Positions 25,965 through 34,733 of a stretch of DNA of 64,000 bases are shown in pieces (the first letter of the stretch is position 1; the number at the start of each line of letters is the position of its first letter). The position numbers and the translations under genes are program-made. The stretch covers positions 62,001-126,000 of the forward strand of contig NZ_JAMGBA010000001.1 in the NCBI RefSeq assembly GCF_023516455.1. The letters run 5' to 3'. Source of the stretch: Sphingomonas caseinilytica (lineage in GTDB: Bacteria; Pseudomonadota; Alphaproteobacteria; Sphingomonadales; Sphingomonadaceae). Under the pieces are notes generated by a model, which was not told the origin of the DNA, ran no database searches, and saw nothing but the letters and a program-made list of their open reading frames with translations.

Positions 25965-26981
25965 TCAGACGGTCGGCACGATCGCCATGATGATGTCGCC
26001 CTGCTCAAGATTCTGCACCTGCGGACGCCAGAAGCCGTAGGGCGTCCCGTCGCGGATAATCCGTAACCCGAGACCGTCTGTAATATCCTTGAGCGGAGTA
26101 CCGATCTCTTCCGGCGCAACGCCGCGTTCGACGAGCTGGACACGTCCGCCCTTGGTCGCCAGGTCGGCGAGATAGTCGGCGATGTGATGGCCTGAATGCG
26201 TTGTCGCCAGTAGCAGCCCGGCGAAATCGAGCGGATTGACGACCACATCCGCGCCGGCCCGGCGTGCCGGGATCTCATTGTCCTGCTGGTTGACCGCAAG
26301 GCTGATATGGACATTTGGCGCGAGGTGCCTGGTCGTCAGGCAAATCAGGATCGACGTGTCGTCGCGGCCCGCCGAGATGATCACGAGCTTGGCGCGATCG
26401 ACATGCACTGCCCTGAGCGTCGCATCGCGGGTGGCATCGGCCTTTAGAACGGTGCAGCCAACGGCCTTCGCGACTTGCAACCGGTCCTCATTATTGTCGA
26501 TCACGACGATCGTATCCGGCTCGGCGCCCAACTCGATCATTTCCTGGACGGCCCGGCTGTTTTTGGTGCCGTAACCGACAACCACGATATGATCGCGCAA
26601 GCTGCGCTGGATGCGTCGCATGATGAACTTCTCCCAGGTGCGCCTGGCAACGAACAAATAGGCGGACCCGATAAAGACCAACAGGAAGAGGATTCGGATT
26701 GGCGTAACGACCAGCGCGTCGAACATTCGCGTCTTTTCCGTGACGGGAACGATGTCGCCGTAGCCGGTCGTCGTGGCGCTGATCATGGTGAAATAGATGA
26801 CGTCCAGAAAGCTGACGTGGCCGTCATGAGTATCCTTGAGCCCGCCACGTTCCAGCCAGTGGAACAGGATCAATATGCCGATCAGCGCAATGACTGCCGC
26901 AATGCGCCAGCCAAGTCCGAACCAACCGGTTATTCGGGATTTGCGCCGAAGCGTGAGCAGTTCTTCATACTCGGGCGCCAT
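25965..26981 (-). CDS. Two-TM potassium channel with RCK/TrkA-N domain
   Basis: 338 residues. Membrane segments lie at about 26-42 and 93-112, flanking a pore loop with selectivity filter TTGYGD (71-76). The RCK domain starts near residue 129 with a Rossmann motif (DHIVVVGYGTKNSRAV) and nucleotide-binding acidic residues (VVIDNN). A C-terminal RCK-C-like region (EEIGTPLKDITDGLGLRIIRDG) completes it. The layout matches MthK/KchL-type ligand-gated K+ channels. It is convergent with the oxygenase gene, 11 bp between stops. Confidence 0.88.
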   Translation of the reverse strand: MAPEYEELLTLRRKSRITGWFGLGWRIAAVIALIGILILFHWLERGGLKDTHDGHVSFLDVIYFTMISATTTGYGDIVPVTEKTRMFDALVVTPIRILFLLVFIGSAYLFVARRTWEKFIMRRIQRSLRDHIVVVGYGTKNSRAVQEMIELGAEPDTIVVIDNNEDRLQVAKAVGCTVLKADATRDATLRAVHVDRAKLVIISAGRDDTSILICLTTRHLAPNVHISLAVNQQDNEIPARRAGADVVVNPLDFAGLLLATTHSGHHIADYLADLATKGGRVQLVERGVAPEEIGTPLKDITDGLGLRIIRDGTPYGFWRPQVQNLEQGDIIMAIVPTV

Positions 26982-27027
26982 GGTCGATTTGTAACTTCAG
27001 AATTGCCTATGCGCCAGCACGCGCGAA

Positions 27028-27471
27028 TTAGACCGCATCTTCAAGGTTTGCAGGCCCAAAGCCGTGTGGGATTAGGGTCGAGATACTGTGCCTTTCGACA
27101 GTCGCGCCATCGCCTGACGAACATATGATTTCGATGTCACGGGCGGAGAGGCAATATGCTTCGTAGATCGCCTGACGGCAGCCACCACAGGGCGTGCACA
27201 CAATTGCGCCAGCCAAGCTGTCCGCCGAGCCGTCGCCGCCGGCAACCGCGATCCGCGCAACTTTGGCGAGCCCAAAGGCGAGATGGGCAGCGGAAAGCGC
27301 ACTTTGCTCCGCGCAGACGCCTAGGCGGTAGCAGGCGTTCTCGACATTGACGCCGGTGGCCACTTCCCCGTCGACACTCTCGATCGCGCAGCCGACCGAA
27401 AATCCCGAGTAAGGCGCATAGGCCTTCAATGCGGCTTGGCGGGCGGCGGCGATCAACTGTTCCTCGTTCAT
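27028..27471 (-). CDS. cdd: Cytidine deaminase, homotetrameric type
   Basis: A 147-residue zinc enzyme converting cytidine and deoxycytidine to uridine forms. The catalytic CAE motif (GVCAEQSAL) and the PCGGC zinc motif (CTPCGGCRQAI) are present; three cysteines as ligands mark the short tetrameric class. APYSGFSVGCAIE and NVENACYRLGVC also match. The ATG at 27471 (MNEEQLIAAAR) was chosen; a TTG eight codons upstream is possible. It belongs to the local salvage gene set. Confidence 0.92.
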   Translation of the reverse strand: MNEEQLIAAARQAALKAYAPYSGFSVGCAIESVDGEVATGVNVENACYRLGVCAEQSALSAAHLAFGLAKVARIAVAGGDGSADSLAGAIVCTPCGGCRQAIYEAYCLSARDIEIICSSGDGATVERHSISTLIPHGFGPANLEDAV

Positions 27472-27527
27472 GGATTTGACTTTAAGCGACAGCAAAGGCT
27501 CGAAACAAGGAATTGAGGAGTTCGGTG

Positions 27528-29309
27528 TTGCTTAAACTTCGTCATTCCCGCGAAAGCGGGAACCTAGGCCGGCATTTCTGGGTCCCCGCTTTCGCGGGGA
27601 TGACGATATTGGCGGGGTGCGCGACCACATCGCGCCAATCTGCTGAGCCGCAAGGGCCGGTCGAAGTGCAGATCCTCGCCATCAACGACTTCCACGGCAA
27701 TCTGGAGCCGCCGAAACTGACGGTTCCTGCCGCGGACGGCGCGGTGCCGGCCGGTGGTGTCGCCTATCTCGCGAGCGCTTTGAAGCAGCTTCGGACCGCC
27801 AACAGCGTGACGGTAGCCGCCGGCGACCTGATCGGCGCCACGCCGATCAGCTCGGCGCTGTTCCTGGACGAGCCCTCGATCAAGGCGCTGAGCATGGCCG
27901 GGCTGGAGCTGGCGTCCGTCGGCAACCATGAGTTCGACAAGGGTGCGGCCGAGCTGTTGAGGATGCAGAAGGGCGGCTGCGAGAAATTTACCAACCGCAA
28001 GCCATGTGCGGTCGAACCATTTGCAGGGGCAGGCTTCGGCTACCTCGCGGCCAATGTGCAGCGCGCTGACGGCACGACGCTTTTGCCAGGGACGGCCATC
28101 AAGGAAGTGGGCGGCCTCAAGATCGGCTTCATCGGCATGACCTTGAAGGAAACGTCGACGCTGGTGAGCCCGTCGGGCGTTGCTGGCCTCACCTTTGCCG
28201 ACGAAGTCGCCACCGCCAATTCGCTGATTCCGGGGCTGAAGGCCGCGGGCGCAAACTCGATTGTGCTGCTGATCCACCAGGGCGCGTCCATCACCGGGCG
28301 CTATGACGATCCGGCTTGCCCGGGTCTTGCCGGCGACATCATGCCGATCATGGCCAGGCTGGATCCGGCGATCCAGCTCGTAGTCTCAGGCCACACGCAC
28401 AATGCCTACATCTGCCGCGTGCCAGTGCCAGGGGGCGGGAGCCGCCTGCTTACCAGCGCCGGTCGCTATGGTACGCTGGTCACCGATATCCGGCTGACAT
28501 TCGACCGGCCGGGCGGCTCGCTAACCGGTGACAAGGGCGAGTTCGTGATCGTTCAAGGCGAAGCGATCCAGAGTGCGCGGCTTACAGCGCCGCTCGTGCA
28601 ATCCCACAAGGTTTACCCGGCTGATCCCGAGGTTGCTTCGCTGGTAGCCCGCTATCGCGAAGCCGCAGCCGGCGCTGCCAACCGGCCGATCGGGCGCCTC
28701 GGGGGCAGTTTGCTTAAAGGGCTCGACAATACGGAGAGCCAGGCAGCCGGCTTCATTGCGGACGGCCAGCTCTTCGTCGCTAGCGATCCGGCGCGCGGCA
28801 ATGCCGACTTCGGGCTAATGAACAATGGCGGCGCGCGGACCGACCTGATGCCGGAAGCGGACGGTACGGTTCGCTTCGGCCAGATCTTCGCGATGCAGCC
28901 CTTCGCCAACAATGTCGTGACGAAGAGCTATACGGGAGCGGAGATCAAGGCGGTTCTCGAACAGCAATTCTCGAGCGGCACGAACAGCGCCGCACGACCC
29001 AATTTGCTGACACCGTCGAACAATTTCCATTTCAGCTACGACCGGTCACGGCACGCTGGCCAGCGGATCGTCGCGATGACACTGAATGGAAAGCCGGTCG
29101 ACCCGGCCAAGACATATCGGGTGACGATCAACAATTTCCTGGCGTCCGGCGGCGACAATTTCACGTTGCTTGCGGTAGGGCGTGACCCGGTCGATGGCGG
29201 CCTCGATCTCGATGCGACGGAAGCCTATCTCGCGACCAACCCGGCGGCGCCGGCCTTGGGCCGGCTTACCGATTTGACGCCGAAGGATTGGGTGCCGCCC
29301 GCTTCCTAA
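27528..29309 (+). CDS. 5'-nucleotidase / metallophosphatase lipoprotein with repeat-derived signal peptide
   Basis: 593 residues. An N-terminal metallophosphatase domain (ILAINDFHGNLEPP, GDLIGATPISS, SVGNHEFDKG, VVSGHTHN) and a C-terminal 5'-nucleotidase domain (NADFGLMNNGGARTDL, FGQIFAMQPF, TYRVTINNFLASGGDNF) give the UshA/YfkN layout. The enzyme probably dephosphorylates external nucleotides. The TTG start at 27528 has GAGGAG 7 nt upstream. The signal peptide runs to lipobox LAGC with Cys31. Residues 5-26 are encoded by a palindromic repeat, which supplies the hydrophobic core FWVPAFAGM. The other possible start, ATG 27600, would leave no signal peptide. It overlaps the amn stop by 4 bp. 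Confidence 0.85.
   Translation: MLKLRHSRESGNLGRHFWVPAFAGMTILAGCATTSRQSAEPQGPVEVQILAINDFHGNLEPPKLTVPAADGAVPAGGVAYLASALKQLRTANSVTVAAGDLIGATPISSALFLDEPSIKALSMAGLELASVGNHEFDKGAAELLRMQKGGCEKFTNRKPCAVEPFAGAGFGYLAANVQRADGTTLLPGTAIKEVGGLKIGFIGMTLKETSTLVSPSGVAGLTFADEVATANSLIPGLKAAGANSIVLLIHQGASITGRYDDPACPGLAGDIMPIMARLDPAIQLVVSGHTHNAYICRVPVPGGGSRLLTSAGRYGTLVTDIRLTFDRPGGSLTGDKGEFVIVQGEAIQSARLTAPLVQSHKVYPADPEVASLVARYREAAAGAANRPIGRLGGSLLKGLDNTESQAAGFIADGQLFVASDPARGNADFGLMNNGGARTDLMPEADGTVRFGQIFAMQPFANNVVTKSYTGAEIKAVLEQQFSSGTNSAARPNLLTPSNNFHFSYDRSRHAGQRIVAMTLNGKPVDPAKTYRVTINNFLASGGDNFTLLAVGRDPVDGGLDLDATEAYLATNPAAPALGRLTDLTPKDWVPPAS
27540..27605. repeat. Dispersed palindromic repeat inside a coding sequence
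   Basis: The ends are CGTCATTCCCGCG (from 27540) and CGCGGGGATGACG (to 27605). The internal stems are TTCCCGC-GAAA-GCGGGAA and CCCCGC-TTTC-GCGGGG. The layout is the same as at 6241-6324. At 66 bp it equals 22 codons, is in frame and free of stops, and is translated as part of the lipoprotein signal peptide. Confidence 0.85.
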
Positions 29310-30757
29310 CGAAGCGGCGGCTCGTCGAAACTGCGCAGCTTGCGGCTGTGCAGGCCGTCGCCCTCATTGCGCAGGATATCGAGTGTTTCGATGCCAATCC
29401 GCAAATGCTGGCTGATCGCCCGCTCGTAAAAGGCATTGGCCTGGCCGGGCAGCTTCAGTTCGCCGTGCAAGGGCTTGTCCGACACACATAGCAGCGTTCC
29501 ATAGGGCACGCGGAAGCGGTAGCCCTGCGCCGCGACAGTCGCCGATTCCATGTCGATCGCCACCGCCCGGCTCTGGTTGAACCGAAGCGCGGACAATGTG
29601 TAGCGAAGCTCCCAGTTACGGTCGTCGGTGGTGACGACCGTGCCGGTGCGAAGCCGCTTCTTGACGCTGTCCTCATCCTCGCCGGTAACCGTCAGCGCCG
29701 CATTGTAGAGCGCAGTCTGAACCTCCGCGATCGCGGGGATCGGCACCTCGACCGGAAGGACATCGTCCAGCACATGGTCGTCGCGCAGATAAGCGTGGGC
29801 GAGCACATAATCGCCGATCGTCTGGCTAGGGCGGAGTCCGCCGCAATGGCCGATCATCAGCCAGGCCTCGGGGCGGATGACCGCGATGTGGTCGCAGATG
29901 GTCTTGGCGTTCGAAGGCCCGACACCGATGTTGACCAATGTGATGCCGTCGCCATCCGGCGTGATCAGGTGATAGGCGGGCATCTGGTGCCGCCGCCACA
30001 CGCCCGCTGCGATCTGTTCTTCGGCATCGGCGAGGTCGCCATGTTCGAATGTGCCGCCCGGAACCGACAATGAGGTGAAGCGGCTGTTCGGATCGCGCAG
30101 TGCGCCGACCGCGAAGCGCACGAACTCATCGACGTAGCGGACATAGTTGGTGAACAGGACGTAGCGCTGGAAATGCTCGGCCGGGGTGCCGGTATAGTGC
30201 TTGAGGCGCGCAAGGCTGAAGTCCGTGCGGAGGGCATCGAACAGCGCCAGTGGCCGTGTCGGATCGAGCGTGACGTCCCAGGCGCCATCCGCGACTTCGT
30301 CTCCGATGTGAACGAGGTCGGTGGAGGGAAACCAGCGGCTTAGCTCGGCCGTCCCGATGCCCTGAAGGTCGAGCTCTCCACCGTCCAGCACATAAGGATA
30401 GGGGATCTCGCTGGCCGATGTGCCGACGGTCACCTTGACCGGATAGTCGCGCACCAGATGCTCCAATTGCTCGCGCAGATATTCGCGGAACAGGGCAGGG
30501 CGAGCGATCGATGTCGTGTAAATGCCGGGCTGGTTCAGCCGGGCGAAGGCGCGGTCCGGCGTCGGCGGCGGAATTTCGGGATCATATTCGATCCGCAGTT
30601 CGGGATAGGCGAAGGCGCCGTCATCACGCTCGTCCGGATCGGGGCGGACCCCATTCTCGGCATATTGGGCCAAGGCTTTTCGAAGGCGGGCTACCGAGGC
30701 TTCGTAGCGGGTTTCAAGTTCGTCGAGGATATCTTCGATATTGTTCTTTTTTGTCAT
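29306..30757 (-). CDS. amn: AMP nucleosidase
   Basis: 483 residues. The N-terminal AMP-nucleosidase-specific domain (RPALFREYLREQLEHLVRDYPVKVTVGTSASEIPYPYVLDGG) is followed by a nucleoside-phosphorylase-fold catalytic domain (MIGHCGGLRPSQTIGDYVLAHAYLRDD, ...DMESATVAAQGYRFRVPYG). It hydrolyses AMP to adenine and ribose 5-phosphate, controlling AMP pools. Length and motifs match the enterobacterial enzyme. It is convergent with the 5'-nucleotidase gene and divergent from marR. Like the LOG protein at 23028, it removes the base from AMP-like substrates. Confidence 0.93.
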   Translation of the reverse strand: MTKKNNIEDILDELETRYEASVARLRKALAQYAENGVRPDPDERDDGAFAYPELRIEYDPEIPPPTPDRAFARLNQPGIYTTSIARPALFREYLREQLEHLVRDYPVKVTVGTSASEIPYPYVLDGGELDLQGIGTAELSRWFPSTDLVHIGDEVADGAWDVTLDPTRPLALFDALRTDFSLARLKHYTGTPAEHFQRYVLFTNYVRYVDEFVRFAVGALRDPNSRFTSLSVPGGTFEHGDLADAEEQIAAGVWRRHQMPAYHLITPDGDGITLVNIGVGPSNAKTICDHIAVIRPEAWLMIGHCGGLRPSQTIGDYVLAHAYLRDDHVLDDVLPVEVPIPAIAEVQTALYNAALTVTGEDEDSVKKRLRTGTVVTTDDRNWELRYTLSALRFNQSRAVAIDMESATVAAQGYRFRVPYGTLLCVSDKPLHGELKLPGQANAFYERAISQHLRIGIETLDILRNEGDGLHSRKLRSFDEPPLR

Positions 30758-30799
30758 GAGGCACCGGATTGGCCGCAGATTGTGGCGCTGGCAAGACAG

Positions 30800-30827
30800 T
30801 TGAATTACTAAGCATGCTTATTATATG
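30800..30827 (+). promoter_or_regulatory. marR promoter with palindromic operator in the spacer
   Basis: TTGAAT (30800-30805), 16-nt spacer, TATATG (30822-30827). The spacer holds the perfect 12-bp palindrome TAAGCATGCTTA (30809-30820). The -10 ends 8 nt before the marR ATG, predicting a 5' leader of only a couple of bases. MarR-family repressors typically bind such palindromes and repress their own operon; binding here is inferred. Confidence 0.65.
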
Positions 30828-30835
30828 CAGGCTCT

Positions 30836-31276
30836 ATGAAAGAGCTTGCCTGGGAATTGGCCGAAACGAGTCGGACGTTGCGGCGCCATTTCGACCGCCG
30901 CGCTTCGGCGCTTGGCGTGACGACGGCACAATGGCGCGCATTGGCATGGTTAGGCCATGAGCCGGGCTTGAAGCAGGTGGAGCTCGCCGAAAGACTGGAC
31001 GTCGAACCGATTACCGCCGGGCGCATTGTCGACCGGTTGGAAGAGGCCAAGCTCGTACTTCGCCAACCCGATCCGGTCGATCGACGCGTGTGGCGCCTGT
31101 TCCTGACCGATGAGGCCAAACCGATCCACATGCGACTGGCAGCGCTCGCCGAAGAAATGGCCGAACAGGTGTTCGACGGGCTGGGCAATGATGAAATTGA
31201 AGCGATGAGGGCGAAACTTGCGCTCATCCGGGAAAATGTCGGTCGCGTTGAGGCCGAGCAGAGGAAGTCCGCGTGA
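30836..31276 (+). CDS. MarR-family transcriptional repressor
   Basis: A 146-residue winged-helix regulator. LKQVELAERLDVEPITAGRIVDRLEEAKLVLRQPDPVDRRVWRLFLTDEA carries the HTH, wing (DPVDRRVW) and following helix typical of MarR/EmrR. ELAWELAETSRTLRRHFDRRASALGVTTAQWRALAWL forms the N-terminal dimerisation helices. It is first in an operon with emrA and emrB (GTGA overlap with emrA), so it almost surely controls the pump. The operator candidate overlaps its promoter. Confidence 0.9.
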   Translation: MKELAWELAETSRTLRRHFDRRASALGVTTAQWRALAWLGHEPGLKQVELAERLDVEPITAGRIVDRLEEAKLVLRQPDPVDRRVWRLFLTDEAKPIHMRLAALAEEMAEQVFDGLGNDEIEAMRAKLALIRENVGRVEAEQRKSA

Positions 31277-32322
31277 ACAAGATGACAGCAGTTGCAGCCG
31301 TCGCCCAAGATGTGAACGAGAGCGTTGCCGAGCCGAAAGGTAAGCGTCGGCTCGTCGTCATGCTGTCCGTCCCGCTGATGATCGCGGCTGTCGGCCTTTA
31401 TTTCTGGCTGGTGAGCGGCGCCACCGTTTCGACCGACAATGCCTATGTGAAGCAGGACGTCACCGCCATTTCGACGCAGGTAAACGGCCCGGTTTCTGCC
31501 GTCTATGTCCGCGAGAACCAGCATGTGAACCGGGGCGATATCCTTTATCGTATCGACCCGGCGCCCTTCGAGGCCGCGCTTCACGCCGCGCAGGCACAGC
31601 TGGCGGCGGCTCGTCTCCAGACCAACCAGCTTGAAGTTCAGGCGGCCGGTACAACCGCCGATATTCGCGGTTCAGAGGCCAATCTGGCGATCATGCGCCG
31701 CGCCTATGAGCGCCAGGCGGCACTGATGAAGGACGGCTTCACTACCAAGGCTGCCTATGACGATGCGCTCAACGATATGACCGAAGCGCAGACGGACCTG
31801 GCAAATGCGCGCGCCAAGTCGAACAATGCGTCGGCGGCGATCGCGCCTGCCGGCAATCAGCCACAGATCGCCGCTGCCCTGGCGGCCGTCGAGAAGGCGC
31901 GGCTGGACCTGCAGCATACCGTGGTTCGGGCGCCGACCAGCGGAATCGTCGCGCAGTCGGATCGCCTGCTGGTAGGACAGGCCGCGCTTGTCGGCGTGTC
32001 GATGTTGTCGATCGTCGGGGACCAGCAGGCCTGGATCGAGGCGAATTTCAAGGAAGGCGACCTCGCCAGGATGACTCGGGGCCAGTCGGCCGAGATCGAA
32101 TTCGACGCTTATCCTGATCTGAAGATCAAGGGCCACGTTGCATCGATCGGTTCCGGAACCGGGAGCGAATTCTCGGTTCTTCCGGCACAGAATGCCAACG
32201 GCAATTGGGTCAAGGTAACCCAGCGGGTTCCGGTCCGGATCGCCTTCGACAAGACTCCGCCGCGCGAAATGATCGCAGGATTGAGCTCGACCGTTACCGT
32301 CCGCGTCCGCGGCGGAAACTAG
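31273..32322 (+). CDS. emrA: EmrA-type membrane-fusion protein
   Basis: 349 residues. One membrane segment is at about 28-48 (LVVMLSVPLMIAAVGLYFWLV). TDNAYVKQDVTAISTQVNGPV is the first lipoyl half, followed by a helical hairpin (85-200), then VVRAPTSGIVAQSDRLLVGQ as the second half and a beta-barrel (IEANFKEGDLARM). It is the periplasmic adaptor of a tripartite drug pump. It starts with GTG inside the marR stop (GTGA). It is shorter than the HlyD protein at 14828, which has an extended Pro/Ala-rich N-terminus. Confidence 0.9.
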   Translation: MNKMTAVAAVAQDVNESVAEPKGKRRLVVMLSVPLMIAAVGLYFWLVSGATVSTDNAYVKQDVTAISTQVNGPVSAVYVRENQHVNRGDILYRIDPAPFEAALHAAQAQLAAARLQTNQLEVQAAGTTADIRGSEANLAIMRRAYERQAALMKDGFTTKAAYDDALNDMTEAQTDLANARAKSNNASAAIAPAGNQPQIAAALAAVEKARLDLQHTVVRAPTSGIVAQSDRLLVGQAALVGVSMLSIVGDQQAWIEANFKEGDLARMTRGQSAEIEFDAYPDLKIKGHVASIGSGTGSEFSVLPAQNANGNWVKVTQRVPVRIAFDKTPPREMIAGLSSTVTVRVRGGN

Positions 32323-32331
32323 GTTCGCATT

Positions 32332-33867
32332 ATGACCATCGAGCATTCGCTCGATCCCGGAAAGCGCCTGCTCGTCACCATTGCGGTGATGCTGGCAGTG
32401 CTGATCCAGGTGCTGGATACGACCATCGCCAACGTCGCGCTGCCGCATATGCAGGCAAGCCTTGGGGCGACACAGGAAAGCATCAACTGGGTCCTGACCA
32501 GCTACATCGTCGCGTCGGCAATCGCTCTCCCAATCTCCGGCTGGCTCGCGGACAAGGTAGGGCGGAAACGACTGCTCTTCTGGTCTGTCGTGGGTTTCAC
32601 GGCGGCGTCATTCCTCTGCGCCATCGCCCAATCGCTTCCCGAGATGGTGGCGTTTCGCGTGTTGCAGGGGGTAACCGGCGCATTTCTCGTGCCGCTTTCC
32701 CAGGCCACCCTATTCGACATCAACCCGCGCGAGCGCCACGCCCGGGCAATGGCTCTGTTCGGCGGCGGCATCATGATCGGGCCGATCCTGGGGCCGGTTC
32801 TCGGCGGCTGGCTGACCGACAGTTTCAACTGGCGCTGGGTGTTCCTGGTGAACATCCCGATCGGGACGCTGGCGGCGTTGATGCTGCTTCGTTTCATGCC
32901 GAAGAGCCCGAAATCATCTCATCGTTTCGATCTCATGGGTTTTGCCCTGCTCGGCCTGGCGCTCGGCGCTCTGCAGTTGATGCTCGACCGTGGCCAGCAC
33001 GAAGACTGGTTCCAGAGCATGGAAATCTGGATCGAGGCCGGCGTGTTCGCCGCCGCCGGATGGATGTTCGTCGTGCATACGGTGACAGCGAAGAAGCCGC
33101 TGTTCGATCGATCGCTCTTCGCTGACCGTAACTTCGCGATCGGCCTCATGTTCATGATGGTGACCGGCGTGCTGTTGCTTGCGGGGCTGGCGCTGCTGCC
33201 GCCATTGCTCCAGCAGCTTTATGGCTACTCCGTTCTGCAATCAGGCATGATGACGGCGCCACGAGGCGTTGGCACGCTGATTTCTATGTTGGTCGCTGGA
33301 CGGCTGGTCGACAGGGTCGACTTGCGCATCCTTGTCGCGGCCGGACTGGGCCTAATGGGTTGGTCGCTTCACATGATGACGGGTTTCGCCATCGAAATGG
33401 GCTCCGGTCCTGTCGTCTGGTCCGGCCTGGTCCAGGGGCTCGGGCTCGGCCTGGTGTTCGTGACGATGCAAAGCCTGGCCTTCGCAACATTGGCGCCGGC
33501 AATGCGGACGCACGCCGCTAGCCTCCTCAACCTGTCGCGCAACATCGGCGGTTCCATCGGGATCAGCCTTGTGACCAGCCTGCTGGCCCGCAACATGCAA
33601 TCAGCCCACGCCGACATGGCCGGCCATGTGACGGAGCAGGTGCTACCCGGCATCAGTCAAGGCCTCGCCACCCAGTTCGGATTGCCGGTCCAGAGCGCGC
33701 TGGCGATCGCCAATGCCGAGATTACCCGGCAGGCGGCGTTCATCGCCTATATCGACGACTTCTGGATCATGATGTGGCTGACCTTCGCCGCCATTCCGCT
33801 GGTCTTGCTGCTACGCCCGGCAAAGCCCCCGGCGCCCGGCGAGCCGCAGGTAGCGATGGCGGACTAA
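32332..33867 (+). CDS. emrB: DHA2-family multidrug MFS transporter (EmrB)
   Basis: 511 residues with fourteen predicted helices. Typical EmrB motifs are LDTTIANVALPHMQASLGATQESINWVLTSYIVA in helix 1-2, WLADKVGRKR (MFS motif A) and GGGIMIGPILGPVLGGWL (antiporter motif C). It exports hydrophobic toxic compounds by proton antiport with EmrA. It begins 9 bp after emrA and ends directly against the convergent dehydrogenase gene with no spacer. Confidence 0.92.
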   Translation: MTIEHSLDPGKRLLVTIAVMLAVLIQVLDTTIANVALPHMQASLGATQESINWVLTSYIVASAIALPISGWLADKVGRKRLLFWSVVGFTAASFLCAIAQSLPEMVAFRVLQGVTGAFLVPLSQATLFDINPRERHARAMALFGGGIMIGPILGPVLGGWLTDSFNWRWVFLVNIPIGTLAALMLLRFMPKSPKSSHRFDLMGFALLGLALGALQLMLDRGQHEDWFQSMEIWIEAGVFAAAGWMFVVHTVTAKKPLFDRSLFADRNFAIGLMFMMVTGVLLLAGLALLPPLLQQLYGYSVLQSGMMTAPRGVGTLISMLVAGRLVDRVDLRILVAAGLGLMGWSLHMMTGFAIEMGSGPVVWSGLVQGLGLGLVFVTMQSLAFATLAPAMRTHAASLLNLSRNIGGSIGISLVTSLLARNMQSAHADMAGHVTEQVLPGISQGLATQFGLPVQSALAIANAEITRQAAFIAYIDDFWIMMWLTFAAIPLVLLLRPAKPPAPGEPQVAMAD

Positions 33868-34656
33868 TCAGGCCGCGATGAAGCCGCCGTCGGCCATGTA
33901 AATCGAACCGTTGCAATAGGAGGACGCGTCGCTCGCCAGGAAGGCGATCAATTGCGCAACCTCCTCGTTGGTGCCGTAGCGGCCCATCGCAATGCTTGCC
34001 TCCAGCTGGCTTCGTACGGCTGCCGGATCGTCAGGCGACAGCTGATGTTCCAGGGATGCCATCATCTGGTTGTCGATCGGCCCGGGTCCGACGGCGTTTA
34101 CCCGGATACCATATGGACCAAGTTCCAGCGCGGCGGTCTTAACGAGGCCGTAGACGGCATGCTTGCTGGCCGCATAGGCCGAGATTGCGGGAAATCCGAT
34201 GCATCCCGCAACTGACGACAAGGCAATGATCGAACCGGCGCCTCGTGCTTTCATCGGTTCGACGCAATGCTTCATCGACAGCCAGATGCCGATGACGTTT
34301 GTCCGGATCGTCGCTTCAAATTCGGCGACACTCAGCAATTCAACCGGCTTCGCCGTGCCCACGGTGCCGGCGTTGGCGACCATGATGTCCAGGCCGCCGA
34401 ACTGCTCGATTGTTGTTGCAGCCGCCGCCGCAATGCTCTGCTCGTCGGCGGCCTCCGCGATGCTTCCGCCGACTTCGCCAAGGGGTGTCAGTCGTTCGAG
34501 TGTCGCTGTGAGTTTTTCGCCTTCGATATCCACCAGCATCACTTTGGCGCCGAGCTGCAGGAAGAGTTTGGCCGTTGCCTCTCCAATGCCGCCGGTTGCA
34601 CCGGTCACAATGGCGACTTTACCGTCGAGCCTTTGCCTGTTGATCTCGTCGGTCAC
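33868..34656 (-). CDS. Short-chain dehydrogenase/reductase (classical SDR)
   Basis: 262 residues. Rossmann motif TGATGGIG, NAG motif VANAGTVG, catalytic Ser in ALSSVAG and Tyr/Lys in YAASK, plus PGPIDNQMM and C-terminal SSYCNGSIYMADGGF. DIEG after the second strand suggests NAD(H) preference. The GTG at 34656 has GGAGAG upstream; an earlier start would add 19 poor residues. The substrate is unknown. It is divergent from the DUF167 gene. Confidence 0.85.
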   Translation of the reverse strand: MTDEINRQRLDGKVAIVTGATGGIGEATAKLFLQLGAKVMLVDIEGEKLTATLERLTPLGEVGGSIAEAADEQSIAAAAATTIEQFGGLDIMVANAGTVGTAKPVELLSVAEFEATIRTNVIGIWLSMKHCVEPMKARGAGSIIALSSVAGCIGFPAISAYAASKHAVYGLVKTAALELGPYGIRVNAVGPGPIDNQMMASLEHQLSPDDPAAVRSQLEASIAMGRYGTNEEVAQLIAFLASDASSYCNGSIYMADGGFIAA

Positions 34657-34733
34657 ATCGTCTCTCCAACCGAGAGGTGTTTGACGGCGCATACAGCGGG
34701 GTCCGCATAGCACAGGAGGCGGGAAAGGACGCG

